DNA of 64,000 bases from Streptomyces paludis (GTDB taxonomy: Bacteria > Actinomycetota > Actinomycetes > Streptomycetales > Streptomycetaceae), in contig NZ_CP031194.1 of the NCBI RefSeq assembly GCF_003344965.1, forward strand, positions 3,596,001 to 3,660,000. The letters are read 5' to 3'. Below the pieces are notes generated by a model, which did no database searches, was not told the DNA's origin, and was given only the letters and a program-made list of their open reading frames with translations. Positions 1 to 8,931 of the stretch are shown one piece after another. The position numbers and the translations under genes were made by a program. The stretch's first letter is position 1. Every line of letters begins with the position of its first letter.

Positions 1-64
1 CGCCCTTGCGGAGCTGGCTCACACCGCGGGCCTCCGCGTCTTCTCTTGCATTGCCAGCTACCAT
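1..64 (-). CDS. PadR-family regulator, N-terminal fragment (runs off left edge)
   Basis: Only the first 21 codons are inside the window, read leftward from ATG at 64. They translate to MVAGNAREDAEARGVSQLRKG. The ending GVSQLRKG is the usual lead-in to the winged helix of PadR repressors (typically followed by a V/ALEYCVLALL-like helix), but that helix lies outside the window. An in-frame ATG at 73 would add MHC. The gene lies 99 nt downstream of the ABC permease stop on the same strand, and a perfect inverted repeat covers its start, suggesting autoregulation. PadR repressors commonly control neighbouring exporters. The family call rests on a short stretch. Confidence 0.55.
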   Translation of the reverse strand, partial: MVAGNAREDAEARGVSQLRKG

Positions 65-72
65 GCAATGCA
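47..72. promoter_or_regulatory. Inverted repeat over the padR start (likely operator)
   Basis: TGCATTGC (47-54) and GCAATGCA (65-72) are perfect 8-bp arms with a 10-nt spacer, in an AT-richer patch. The right arm ends one base from the upstream candidate ATG (73), and the 64 start lies in the spacer. Position and symmetry suit a PadR autoregulatory operator. The binding protein is inferred. Confidence 0.5.
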
Positions 73-163
73 TACTACCCGAACGGGAGCCGGAGCGGGA
101 GCCGGAGTCGGCAGGGAGGGGCGGGGCCGGAGCGATGCTCCAGCGGGAACGTCCGGTTCTCGG

Positions 164-2560
164 TCATTCGGTGCGCAGGGCTGTCGTGGTTCTGGCTCTG
201 GCGGCCCAGCAGGCCGGGGGCAGGGCGCCCAGGGTGGCGATGAGCAGGCCGCCGAGGGTGAGTGGCAGCAGGTGGGCTCCGTCGTACACGGCGAGGACGG
301 AGTCGGGGAGGCGGAGCCCGGCGCTGTCGGCCATCGCGGGGATGACCCGGCCGTGCAGGGCCACGCCGAGCGGTACGCCCGCGGTGCCCGCGGCCAGGCC
401 GGTCAGTGCTACCGAGGTGAGGACCATTGCGACGGTCTGCCGGGGGGTCATGCCGAGCGCTTTGTGGATGCCGAGTTCCCGGACGCGTTCGCGGGTGTCG
501 AGCAGGACACCGCCCAGCACGCCGAGCGCGGCGACCGCGACGAGCATCAGGGTCAGGAGCGCGGACAGGGCGTTGAGGGTGACGATCATGCCGCTGCCGC
601 GGTCGGGGCCGCCGGCCATCGCGGTGACGTGCAGCGGGGTCAGTTCCTTGTTCAGCGACTCGACATAACTGCCCACGTCCGTACCGGACATGACCGCGAT
701 GTGGTGGCTGATGTCCGCCAGGTCCGCGGGTGCGGCGGTGAGGTTCGCCGCGTCGGTGAAGACCCGCATGCCGTCGTAGCGCGGGTCGAGGACCTCGCCG
801 ACGATCCGGACCGTGACGGGATCGCCCAGGCCGTTCAGGGTGACGGTGTCCCCGGTCCCGGTGCCGGTGGCGGCCAGGAAGCCGGTCGGGACCACGGCCT
901 CGCCGGGCCGGTCGAACCAGCGGCCGGAGACCATCGTGTAGCCGCCCCAGGACGCGTCGCCGGTGAAGGCGGTCACGGCGGTGGTGCCGGGGACGCCGGA
1001 GACGGTCGCCCGGGCCGTTCCGGCGCTGTAGTGCTTCCCGGTCCCGGAGTTGGCCCCGATCACGGCCGCGACCTCCGCCGGATCGGCGGCGGGCCGCTCG
1101 GCGTCGGGCCGCGCGCCGGGGGCCTCGGGGGCCGGTCCGCCGGGCCCGGTCCTCGGCGGCGGCGCGGCCACCGTCACATCGGCGGCGTCATGCGCCCTGG
1201 CCTTCGCCACCTCGCCGAGCGAGGCGCCCATCCCCACGGTGAAGGTGACGGCGACCGTGCCGAACAGCACCGCGGTCCCCATCATCAGCGCGCGGGCGGG
1301 CCGCGCGAAGGGCCGGGCCAGCCCCAGGGCGACCGGCAGGCCGAGCGGCCTCGGCAGCGGCAGCCGGCCGGCCAGGCGGACCGACCGGCGGACCGCCCAG
1401 CTGCCGCGTCCCGCCGCCGCGGTACGCCCGACGGCGAGCGCGTCGGCCGTACGGAGCCGCCCGGCGCGCCAGGCGCTCGCCCACGCGGTCGCCGTGACCA
1501 GAGCAAGCATTCCGGCGATCACCGTCAGGTCGACCCAGGGGGCGACGCCCGGGGTCGGGGAGCCGTAGACCTCTCCGGTCCCGGCCAGTACGGGTACGGC
1601 GAGCAGATGCCCGGCCGGGACCCCGAGCGCCGTGCCGACGGCGGCCGGGACCAGCGCCTGGCCGACGTAGGCGCGGACGACCTGGGCCGGGGTGAAGCCG
1701 ACGGCCTTGAGGATGCCGATCCGGCGGGTCGCCGTGCCGACGGCCGACGCGACGACATTGCCGACGACGAGTACGGACATGACCAGGCCCAGAACCCCGA
1801 ACGCGATGAGGAACGGCACGTAGAGGGCGGTCTCGCGCTCGGCGCTCTTCCTGACGGTGAGCCAGGACTGTTCGCCACGGGCCGCGCCCGGCGGCAGGTC
1901 CGCCGTCACGGCCGCCCGGCCCGCCGCGATCCGCGCGGCCGTGTCCGCGCCATCGAAGCGGTAGAGCATCTGATAGCCGCCGCTGCCGGGCGCGGTGAGC
2001 GCGGCCATCTGGGCGGGCACCACCCAGGCGTCCGCGGTCCGGGTGACCGAGCGGGCCACCCCGACCACCTTCAGCCGCGGGTCGCCGGCCAGCCCGGTGA
2101 AGGCGAGCCGTGTGCCGAGGACCGGGAAGAGCGCGGCATCGGCGGACAGCACGATCTCGCCGGGGCCGCTGGGCCACCGCCCGTCTGTCAGCGTCAGTAC
2201 GTCAACTCCCTTGCCGGGACGGTCCCGGCCCGCCACGGTCATCGGCCACGCGGGCATGCCGCTGACGGGCCGCGGGCTGACCGTGGCCGTACGGTACGGT
2301 CCGGCCGCGGCGCTCACACCGCGCGCGTCCGCGGACGGGGCCAGCTGTCCGGCGCTGGCCCTGCCCGCGTCGTACTCGATGGTCAGATGCGCGCCGCGCT
2401 GCCGGGCGAAGGCGTCGTCGAAGGGGGCGCCGGAGACCGCGAGGAGCGTGCCGCCGAGCACGGAGGCGGCCACCGCCGTCATCGTGATGAGCCCGATCAC
2501 CAGCGTCTGTACGCGGCGACGTGCCACCCCCGAGCGCACCGCCGTGCCGAGCGCGCTCAT
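164..2560 (-). CDS. FtsX-type ABC transporter permease
   Basis: A 798-residue MacB/FtsX-type membrane subunit. It has an N-terminal membrane helix near residues 15-40, a large extracytoplasmic region, and blocks of helices in the middle and at the C-terminus; the FtsX core appears twice, as in the two-lobed permeases of Gram-positive bacteria. Its ATG (2560) overlaps the stop of the ATPase gene by 4 nt, so the two are translationally coupled and form the transporter. A DesK/NarL-type two-component system is divergent to it, an arrangement typical of peptide-antibiotic or envelope-stress exporters. Substrate unknown. Confidence 0.88.
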   Translation of the reverse strand: MSALGTAVRSGVARRRVQTLVIGLITMTAVAASVLGGTLLAVSGAPFDDAFARQRGAHLTIEYDAGRASAGQLAPSADARGVSAAAGPYRTATVSPRPVSGMPAWPMTVAGRDRPGKGVDVLTLTDGRWPSGPGEIVLSADAALFPVLGTRLAFTGLAGDPRLKVVGVARSVTRTADAWVVPAQMAALTAPGSGGYQMLYRFDGADTAARIAAGRAAVTADLPPGAARGEQSWLTVRKSAERETALYVPFLIAFGVLGLVMSVLVVGNVVASAVGTATRRIGILKAVGFTPAQVVRAYVGQALVPAAVGTALGVPAGHLLAVPVLAGTGEVYGSPTPGVAPWVDLTVIAGMLALVTATAWASAWRAGRLRTADALAVGRTAAAGRGSWAVRRSVRLAGRLPLPRPLGLPVALGLARPFARPARALMMGTAVLFGTVAVTFTVGMGASLGEVAKARAHDAADVTVAAPPPRTGPGGPAPEAPGARPDAERPAADPAEVAAVIGANSGTGKHYSAGTARATVSGVPGTTAVTAFTGDASWGGYTMVSGRWFDRPGEAVVPTGFLAATGTGTGDTVTLNGLGDPVTVRIVGEVLDPRYDGMRVFTDAANLTAAPADLADISHHIAVMSGTDVGSYVESLNKELTPLHVTAMAGGPDRGSGMIVTLNALSALLTLMLVAVAALGVLGGVLLDTRERVRELGIHKALGMTPRQTVAMVLTSVALTGLAAGTAGVPLGVALHGRVIPAMADSAGLRLPDSVLAVYDGAHLLPLTLGGLLIATLGALPPACWAARARTTTALRTE

Positions 2561-3369
2561 CGGGCGGCCTGCGTGGAGCCGGTCTCCGGGGCGGCGGTCT
2601 CCGTGGATCCGGTCTCCGTAGCGGCGGCCCGTACGGCAGTGCCCGGAGCGTCGTCGGCCCGTACCGCAGTGCCCGGAGCGGCGGCCGCCCCCACCCGGGT
2701 GTCCTCGGTGATCCGCCCGTCGGCGATCTTGACCGTACGGTGGGTGCAGGACCGGGCCAGGGCGAGATCGTGGGTGACCACGACGATGGTCTGGCCCTCG
2801 GCGTTGAGTTCGGCGAGCAAGCGGCTGACCTCCCGTCCGGCGGCCGTGTCGAGTGCGCCCGTCGGCTCGTCGGCCAGGAGCAGCGGCGGCCGGTTCATCA
2901 GGGCGCGGGCCACCGCGACGCGCTGCCGCTCGCCGCCGGAGAGGCGGCCCGGATAGGCATGGGCATGCCGGTCGATGCCGAGGCTCTCCAGGAGTCCCGC
3001 CGCGCGCCGGTCGGCCTCGCGGCGGGGCGTGCCGGCGAGCCGCGCGGGCAGGACGACGTTGTCGGCGACGGTCAGATCGTCGAGCAGGTTGAAGAACTGG
3101 AAGACCATGCCGATCCTCGACCGGCGGTAGCGCGCCGCCCGGGCCTCCCCCAGGGTGTCCACCCGTACGCCGTCCACGGTCACGGTCCCCGTGTCGGGCC
3201 GGTCGAGGCCCGCGATCAGATGGAGCAGCGTGGACTTGCCGCTGCCGGACGGGCCGAGGATCGCGACGGCCTCGCCGGGCCGCACGGTCAGCGACGCCTC
3301 GTGCAGCGCGGGCGGGCCGTCGTCGTAACGGCGGCTCACCTCGCGCAGTTCGATCACCGGCGTGGTCAT
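2557..3369 (-). CDS. ABC transporter ATP-binding protein
   Basis: A 270-residue ATPase of the MacB/LolD class. Walker A is GPSGSGKST, the signature is LSGGERQRVAVARAL, and Walker B is LLLADEPTGALD followed by the H-loop VVTHD. I chose ATG 3369 because AAGGAG lies 6-8 nt upstream; an in-frame ATG at 3408 lacks this. The C-terminal ~40 residues are a low-complexity Ala/Thr/Gly tail with repeated PGTAVRA and TGST motifs, beyond the normal end of the family. Its stop overlaps the permease start. The ATPase powers the adjacent permease. Confidence 0.92.
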   Translation of the reverse strand: MTTPVIELREVSRRYDDGPPALHEASLTVRPGEAVAILGPSGSGKSTLLHLIAGLDRPDTGTVTVDGVRVDTLGEARAARYRRSRIGMVFQFFNLLDDLTVADNVVLPARLAGTPRREADRRAAGLLESLGIDRHAHAYPGRLSGGERQRVAVARALMNRPPLLLADEPTGALDTAAGREVSRLLAELNAEGQTIVVVTHDLALARSCTHRTVKIADGRITEDTRVGAAAAPGTAVRADDAPGTAVRAAATETGSTETAAPETGSTQAAR

Positions 3370-3584
3370 GGGGGCTCCTTCGGTACGACGGCGGCTGGCC
3401 CGGTGCACGCTAGGAGCGGGACCGGCCGCCGCGCGTCGCCCGCCCGGACCCCTTGCCGTACCGCGCCGGGATGACCGTCCGAAACGTCATCCCCGCGATG
3501 TAGTCGACCGATGTACGCCGGGTGCCGGGAACGACCGCTGAGGCGGACTCCACGCGGCCGGGCGGCGGCGACAATGAACCGGTG

Positions 3585-4892
3585 ATGAGCGTACGTACGG
3601 CGCCGGCGCGGCTGCGGGAAGCGGCGCGCGAGGCCGCCCGGGACGCCTGGCGCCCGACCGGCCCGCCGCCCCGGCTCACCCGCCGCGACCGGTGGTCGGA
3701 TCTGCTCCTCGCGCTGGCGGTCGGCGGCACCACGGTCTACTACGCCGTCGACAACGCCGACAACGTCGTGGTGCGCGAGATCGGCGGCGTGGCGTACGTC
3801 ATGTCGCGGCCGTCCGGCCCCGGCGGCCTGGCCTTCATGGTGGCCCTCGCGGCCGTCGCCTCCGGCGCGCTCGCGCTGCGCCGTCGCTGTCCGCTGGCCG
3901 TTCTGTGCGTCGTGACGACCGCGGCGCTGCTCACGCCGTACGCCGTGTCCCGGCTGACGTTCTACGCGTTCATCATCGCCGTCTACTCCGCCGCGGTGTA
4001 CAGCCCCTACCGGGTGGCGACGCTCGCGGCGCTTCCGGTGGCGGTCACCCTCGTCGGTACGTCGGGCAACTCGGTGACCCCGATCGTGCCCAACGAGTAC
4101 GTCGCCCTGCTGATCCTGGCCCCGATGGCCGTGGCCGCGGTCGGCCTGCGTACCTGGAAACTCCGTACCGACGAAGGCCGCGCCCGGCTCTCCGATCTGG
4201 AGCGCGAACAGGCCGAGGCCCTGCGGCGGGCGGTCGGTCACGAGCGCGCCAGGATCGCCCGCGAGCTGCATGACGTCGTCACGCACAACGTCAGCGTGAT
4301 GGTCATCCAGGCGGGAGCCGCCCGGAAGATCATGCACACCTCACCGGAGCAGGCGGGCGAGGCGCTGCTCGCCGTGGAGGCGGGCGGCCGGGCGGCCCTG
4401 ACCGAACTGCGGCACGTCATGGGGCTGCTCACGATGGGGAGCGGGGACGGGGGTACGGACGGAGCCGCCGATCCGGCGGACGAGGCGGCGGAGCTGGCCC
4501 CGCAGCCGGGCCTCGACCAGCTGGAAGCCCTCGTCGGACGGGTCCGGGAGGCCGGACTGGAGGTCGGCCTGACCGTGACGGGACCGCCCCGCGAGATACC
4601 GCCCGGCGTCGGACTCGCCGCCTACCGCGTGGTCCAGGAGGCCCTCACCAACACCGTCAAGCACGCCGTCGGCGCCACCGCCACCGTGACCGTCTCGTAC
4701 GCGGCCGACGCGCTGCGGGTGGACGTCACCGACACCGGCGGACGGCCGGGAGCGGGCGCGGCCACCGGGAACGGCCGGGGCCTGATCGGACTGCGCGAGC
4801 GGCTGGCCGTGTACGGCGGAACCCTGCACGCCGGCCGGCGCGTGACCCGCGGCTACCGTGTCGAGGCACTGATCCCCCTGGAGACCCCGTGA
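3585..4892 (+). CDS. Two-component sensor histidine kinase (DesK/NarX type)
   Basis: A 435-residue membrane kinase. Roughly residues 30-190 carry several hydrophobic segments, followed by a dimerisation domain with the phospho-acceptor histidine near residue 229 in RIARELHDVVTHN (HisKA_3 type). The C-terminal ATPase shows the N-box QEALTNTVKHA and the GRGLIGLRERL glycine motif. GTG at 3582 directly precedes the chosen ATG 3585 and is an equally possible start. The gene overlaps its response regulator by 4 nt and is divergent to the FtsX-type transporter, so the pair probably senses a signal at the membrane and induces that exporter. The signal is unknown. Confidence 0.92.
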   Translation: MSVRTAPARLREAAREAARDAWRPTGPPPRLTRRDRWSDLLLALAVGGTTVYYAVDNADNVVVREIGGVAYVMSRPSGPGGLAFMVALAAVASGALALRRRCPLAVLCVVTTAALLTPYAVSRLTFYAFIIAVYSAAVYSPYRVATLAALPVAVTLVGTSGNSVTPIVPNEYVALLILAPMAVAAVGLRTWKLRTDEGRARLSDLEREQAEALRRAVGHERARIARELHDVVTHNVSVMVIQAGAARKIMHTSPEQAGEALLAVEAGGRAALTELRHVMGLLTMGSGDGGTDGAADPADEAAELAPQPGLDQLEALVGRVREAGLEVGLTVTGPPREIPPGVGLAAYRVVQEALTNTVKHAVGATATVTVSYAADALRVDVTDTGGRPGAGAATGNGRGLIGLRERLAVYGGTLHAGRRVTRGYRVEALIPLETP

Positions 4893-5632
4893 CCGAGCCG
4901 CAGTCGCAGTCGCAGTCGCAGCCACAGTCGCCGCCGCCGCAGCCGCAGTCGCAGCCGCCGCGTGTCCTGCTCGCCGACGACCAGACCCTGGTCCGTACCG
5001 GATTCCGGATGATCCTCGGCGCCGACGGCATCGACGTCGTCGCCGAGGCGACCAACGGGGCCGAAGCCGTCGCGGCGGCCCGCCGTACACGGCCCGACGT
5101 GATCCTGATGGACATTCGGATGCCCGAGATGGACGGCCTGGAGGCCACCCGCCGTATCCTCACCGGCGCACCGGACGAGCCCCGCGTCATCATCCTGACC
5201 ACCTTCGACCTCGACCGGTACGTGTACGCGGCGCTGTCGGCCGGGGCCAGCGGCTTCCTCCTCAAGGACGTCACCCCCGAGCACCTGGCCACCGCCGTCC
5301 GCACGGTCCGCACCGGCGACGCGCTCCTGGCTCCGGCCATCACCCGCCGCCTCGTGCAGCGCTTCGCCCGGCGCGACGGCGACACCGCCGGCCTCCACCG
5401 CGATCTCGCCGCCCTCACCGCGCGCGAACTGGAGGTCTTCGGCCTGCTCGCCCGCGGACTGAGCAACGCCGAACTCGGCGCACGCCTCCAGCTGGCCGAG
5501 GCGACCGTCAAGACGCATGTCTCCCGTATCCTCGCCAAACTCGGACTCCGCGACCGCGTCCAGGCCGTCATCGCCGCCTACGAGACGGGGCTGATCAGCG
5601 CCGGCGACGAACGCGGGGCCGCCGGGGATTAG
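4889..5632 (+). CDS. NarL/FixJ-family response regulator
   Basis: A 247-residue two-domain regulator. The receiver domain (about 25-140) has the acidic pair ADD at 29-31, phosphorylatable Asp near 75 in ILMDIRMPEMDG, and the conserved Thr and Lys (ILTTFD, LLKD). A LuxR-type helix-turn-helix follows (LTARELEVFGLLARGLSN...VKTHVSRILAKL). The GTG start lies in a GTGA overlap with the kinase stop. The first 24 residues are a Gln/Ser/Pro run encoded by a CAGTCG-type tandem repeat (about 4901-4960), which is not part of the receiver fold and may vary in length between strains. It is probably the partner of the adjacent kinase. Confidence 0.92.
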   Translation: MTEPQSQSQSQPQSPPPQPQSQPPRVLLADDQTLVRTGFRMILGADGIDVVAEATNGAEAVAAARRTRPDVILMDIRMPEMDGLEATRRILTGAPDEPRVIILTTFDLDRYVYAALSAGASGFLLKDVTPEHLATAVRTVRTGDALLAPAITRRLVQRFARRDGDTAGLHRDLAALTARELEVFGLLARGLSNAELGARLQLAEATVKTHVSRILAKLGLRDRVQAVIAAYETGLISAGDERGAAGD

Positions 5633-5686
5633 CCGCGAGCGGGGGTTCTGCCAGGCGGCTCAGTCGGCTCAGGCGGCTCAGTGCGC

Positions 5687-6901
5687 TCAGGCGGCTTCGG
5701 GGGCGAAGGCGCCGCCGGCGGTGAAGGCCAGGGCCGCGAAGCGTTCGCCGATACGGCGGTGGGCGGCGGCGTCCGGGTGGAGCCGGTCGGGCAGGGGGAG
5801 TTCGGCGAAGTCCGCCTCGCCGTACAGCTCGCGGCCGTCCAGGTGGCGCAGGTTCGGGTCGTCGGCCGACCGCTGCTCCACGAGGCGGGCCAGTTCGTCC
5901 CGGATGACGTTGAGGGTCAGCTTGCCGGTGGCCCGTTCGGCGGGGTCGCCCGCGGCCCGGAACCGGAGTCTTCCCGCGCTGAGGTCGCTGGGGTCGCCGG
6001 GGTCGCTGAGGTCGCTGAAGTCCGGGGCGCTGGGGCCGGGGGTGTCCTCGTGGATGGGGCACAGGATGGGGGAGACGACCAGGATCGGCGTGGTGGGGTG
6101 GCCCTCGCGGAGGGTGTCGAGGAAGCCGTGCACGGCGGGGGTGAAGGCGCGCAGCCGCATCAGGTCCGTGTTGACCAGGTTGATACCGATCTTGAGGCTG
6201 ATCAGATCCGCCGGGGTGTCCCGCAGGGCGCGGGCGGTGAACGGGTCGAGCAGGGCGCCGCCGCCCAGCCCCAGGTTGATCAGCTCCACCCCGGCGAGGG
6301 AGGCGGCGAGCGCGGGCCAGGTGGTGGTGGGGCTCGCGGCGTCGGAGCCCTGGCTGATCGAACTGCCGTGGTGCAGCCACACCTTGCGGCCCCGGTCCGG
6401 TACGGGCCCGACGGGGGCGTCGGTGCGCAGGGCGACCAGTTCGGTGGTCTCGTTGTGCGGCAGCCAGATCTCGATGTCCTTGACGCCGGCGGACAGACCG
6501 GTGAAGCGGAGGGTGCCGGGCGGGCCGGGCCGGTGCTCGGCGGTTCCGGTGGTCATGTCGACGGTCAGGGTGCTGCCGCCGGTGACGGTCGCGGAACCGG
6601 CCGGGCGACCGTCGACGAGCAGGTCGTACACGCCGTCCGGGCGGGGCGGCGCGCCGACGTAGACCCGCTTGGTGGGCAGGGTCTCCAGCTCCACGGCGGT
6701 GGCCCGGGTACGGAAGACCAGCCGTACGCCCGAGGGCTGGGACTCGGCCATGGCCAGCTGCCCGTCGGCGCACTGGGCGCGGGCGCGGGCGGGCAGCCGG
6801 TGCGGCAGCACGCCGTGCGCGGTCTGCTCCAGATCGAGGGCGCCGCGCAGGAGGTCGGCGGTGATGGGGGTCGTGATGTGGGGCGTGAGGGGCGTGGTCA
6901 T
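5687..6901 (-). CDS. SGNH/GDSL-family hydrolase
   Basis: A 404-residue protein with an N-terminal beta-sandwich-like region (to about 180) and a C-terminal SGNH hydrolase domain. The nucleophile Ser is in LHHGSSISQG, a central block holds SLKIGINLV, and the catalytic Asp-His pair is in DRLHPDAAAHRRIG. No signal peptide is visible, so it is probably cytoplasmic. Such proteins hydrolyse esters (lipids, acetylated sugars), but the substrate cannot be read from the sequence. A shadow of a TetR regulator (6948-7361) lies just upstream on the same strand; an intact copy may once have regulated it. The run SDLSDPGDPSDLS comes from a short DNA repeat. Confidence 0.8.
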   Translation of the reverse strand: MTTPLTPHITTPITADLLRGALDLEQTAHGVLPHRLPARARAQCADGQLAMAESQPSGVRLVFRTRATAVELETLPTKRVYVGAPPRPDGVYDLLVDGRPAGSATVTGGSTLTVDMTTGTAEHRPGPPGTLRFTGLSAGVKDIEIWLPHNETTELVALRTDAPVGPVPDRGRKVWLHHGSSISQGSDAASPTTTWPALAASLAGVELINLGLGGGALLDPFTARALRDTPADLISLKIGINLVNTDLMRLRAFTPAVHGFLDTLREGHPTTPILVVSPILCPIHEDTPGPSAPDFSDLSDPGDPSDLSAGRLRFRAAGDPAERATGKLTLNVIRDELARLVEQRSADDPNLRHLDGRELYGEADFAELPLPDRLHPDAAAHRRIGERFAALAFTAGGAFAPEAA

Positions 6902-6947
6902 GTCTCTGCCTGCTGATGTGGGCGGGAAAGGGGTGGCCGGGGGGTGA

Positions 6948-7361
6948 TCAGGGCGCGGGCCAGGCGCGCAGCAGGGCGTCCAGCGCGTCGAGGATGCGGG
7001 CCCAGGTCTCCTGGGGGTCCGGGGCGCTGTGGCTGAAGCCCCCGGCGGCCTCCAGGCTGACGTAGCCGTGGAAGACGCTGCCCAGCAGCCGGACCGCGTG
7101 CGTCTGGTCCGGCTCCGTGAGGTCGTAGCCGCGCAGGATCGCCCGCATCATCCGGGCGTGCCGGACACCGGCGCTGGCGGCGGCCGTCTCCGGGGGCAGC
7201 GGCAGCCGGGCGGCGGTGTAGCGGCCGGGATGCTCCCGGGCGTAGTCGCGGTAGACGTTCGCGAAGGCGGCCAGGGCGTCCTTGCCGGCCCGGCCGGCCA
7301 GCGCGGCGGCACCGCGGTCGGCGAGTTCCCCGAGCGCTACGTGCGACTTGCGGTGCGCTGA
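6948..7361 (-). pseudogene. TetR-family regulator remnant lacking the DNA-binding domain
   Basis: Translating leftward from a TGA at 7362-7364 gives about 137 open codons ending in TGA at 6948. The product has SHVALGELADRGAAALAG, then FANVYRDYAREHPGRYTAA and the C-terminal AVRLLGSVFHGYVSLEAAGG. This is the ligand-binding half of TetR/AcrR regulators of the WHG type. The ~60-70 residues that should precede it, including the helix-turn-helix, are absent: the frame is stopped and the DNA beyond 7365 does not encode a helix-turn-helix in any frame. No ATG or GTG occurs in frame before ATG 7154/7151. Either a 5' deletion or gene decay explains it. Confidence 0.72.
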
Positions 7362-7567
7362 TCATGGAATCTGCTGGTCCGCATGTCTGGTTGGACCGTA
7401 CGAGTGGTGTTCATCAGAAGAACTATGTATGCGCGGCGTAGGTCCCGTTATTCCCGAGATGCGCATCCATCATGACGGAGGTAGGGAGAGCGCTCAGCCC
7501 GAGCGCTCCGCATCCCGTTCCGCGCACATCCCGCAACTCCGCACCTCGACACCGAAAGCGAGGGGTC

Positions 7568-7963
7568 ATGGCCGCCCTCAAGGTCAAGAAGCTCTGGACC
7601 GTCTTCCTCACCGCGTTCTTCGCGGTGCTCGCCTCCCTGGGCCTCACCGCCCCGGCCACCGCCGCCGGCGCCGCCGCGCAGCAGCCCGCCGACCAGCCCG
7701 CCGGCCGGCCCGCGCAGGCGCCCGCCGCCGCGGCGCGCCACAGCGCCGAGCCGGGTACGGCCCGATGGGCGGCCGTACCCAGGGCGCTGCCGCGGGACCG
7801 GTCGCTGCCGCCGACGATCAAGCAGCGCATCCGCGCCGAGGCGCACGGTTCGTCCCCGTCGGTCCGTCATCTGCCCGCCGCGGCGCCCAGCGAGACCGAC
7901 GCAGCCCTGGCCCGCGAGAACGCGTACGCCGCCGACGCGGCGCTGGTCGCGGCGGCGGCATGA
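7568..7963 (+). CDS. Small secreted protein of unknown function (DUF6344-like)
   Basis: A 131-residue protein. The start at ATG 7568 gives MAALKVKKLWTVFLTAFFAV, a clear signal peptide with cleavage likely after the TAPATAAGA stretch. The mature part is Ala/Pro/Gln rich to about residue 60, then has LPPTIKQRIRAEAHG and a C-terminal AADAALVAAAA. GCGAGGGG precedes the start. It resembles a small Streptomyces-specific family that I recall as DUF6344, but I cannot confirm this. It ends 20 nt before the convergent DUF5324-like gene. Function unknown; it is exported. Confidence 0.65.
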   Translation: MAALKVKKLWTVFLTAFFAVLASLGLTAPATAAGAAAQQPADQPAGRPAQAPAAAARHSAEPGTARWAAVPRALPRDRSLPPTIKQRIRAEAHGSSPSVRHLPAAAPSETDAALARENAYAADAALVAAAA

Positions 7964-7982
7964 GGCGCCGCGCGTCTCGGGC

Positions 7983-8711
7983 TCAGGGGTGGTCGCCCCG
8001 GTGCCGGTCCCTTTCCGCCGCGCGTGCCTCGGCCGCGTCGAGTGAATCCGCCGAGTCCCCCGTATGCGCCACATGGCTGCCGTCCACGGACGTCAGCGGA
8101 GCCCGCTCCGAGACCTCCGTCGCGGCCGGCGGCTCCACCAGCCAGTCCGGATTCGCCTGCTTGTCCCACCACTTCCACGCGACGAAGGCCCCGCCGGCCA
8201 GCGCGCCCAGGACCACCACGCGCTTGGTCACCCGGCCGGCGCACGCCCGCCGCTCATGCTTCTTCACCAGCTTCCGGATCTCCCCCGGCGTGACCTGTCC
8301 GCGCAGAGCGGCCAGCGCCGCCGCCGAACGGGCCGCCGCCTCCTCCGCCACCGGCTGCGCGGTGGCGACCGCCTGGCCGACCCGCGGCACCGTGTAGTCC
8401 GCCGCCTGACGCGCGGCCTTGCGGGCCCGGTCGGCGCCACGGTGCGCGGCCTTGTCCAGCTTCGGGGGCACCCGGGGCGCCACATACGCTCCGTACTGAC
8501 TACGGGCCTGGTCACGGGCCTGCTGAGCGGCCTTCGCCATCACCGGGGCGAGCCGTACGCGCGCCTCGTGCGCGTATACGACGGCGTGTTCCCTGGCCAG
8601 AGCGGCCTGTTCTTTCGCCGTATCGGCGTAGGGCGCCACCGCTTCCGCGGCGTGCTGCACGCTCTCCTTCGCCGAACCGGTAGCGGCGCGCACGCTGTCC
8701 ATGCGGTTCAC
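7983..8711 (-). CDS. DUF5324-like membrane-associated protein
   Basis: A 242-residue protein starting at GTG 8711 with GAAGGAGG 8-10 nt upstream. The start MNRMDSVRAATGSAKESVQH and the long Ala/Arg/Glu helical region (about 10-150) look like repeated amphipathic or coiled segments, followed by one hydrophobic helix VVVLGALAGGAFVAWKWW near 167-184 and a charged tail. This matches a Streptomyces family (DUF5324, as I recall) that sits beside the cyclophilin gene near the origin. Role unknown; probably a membrane-anchored cytoplasmic coiled protein. It is divergent from the cyclophilin gene with 220 nt between. Confidence 0.72.
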   Translation of the reverse strand: MNRMDSVRAATGSAKESVQHAAEAVAPYADTAKEQAALAREHAVVYAHEARVRLAPVMAKAAQQARDQARSQYGAYVAPRVPPKLDKAAHRGADRARKAARQAADYTVPRVGQAVATAQPVAEEAAARSAAALAALRGQVTPGEIRKLVKKHERRACAGRVTKRVVVLGALAGGAFVAWKWWDKQANPDWLVEPPAATEVSERAPLTSVDGSHVAHTGDSADSLDAAEARAAERDRHRGDHP

Positions 8712-8931
8712 AGGATCGTCCTCCTTCGGTGGCGTTCCGTTATGGCGTTCCGTGTTTATTTCGCCTGTCCACCCTTTTCGAAATCATGCACGGCCCACCC
8801 GGCCCCGGCACGCGGTACGGGCTATCCGGGCTATACCCGACCTCTCGGCACAAGGAGGAGCGGGCACTTCGGCATGCCGTCCCGTGCGAGGATTTCGGGA
8901 GCATCAGCGGAGAACTTACGGAAGGCACCCC

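Noticed and set aside
68..2956. Very long open frames antisense to real genes (for example 68-2956, 47424-50984, 35528-37101 region, 59758-61332)
   Set aside because: High GC content removes stop codons; these frames give Arg/Gly/Pro/His-rich products with no domains, while the opposite strand has clear protein families.
7423..7567. N-terminal extension of the small secreted protein from 7472
   Set aside because: It would bury the signal peptide; the start at 7568 gives a normal signal sequence.
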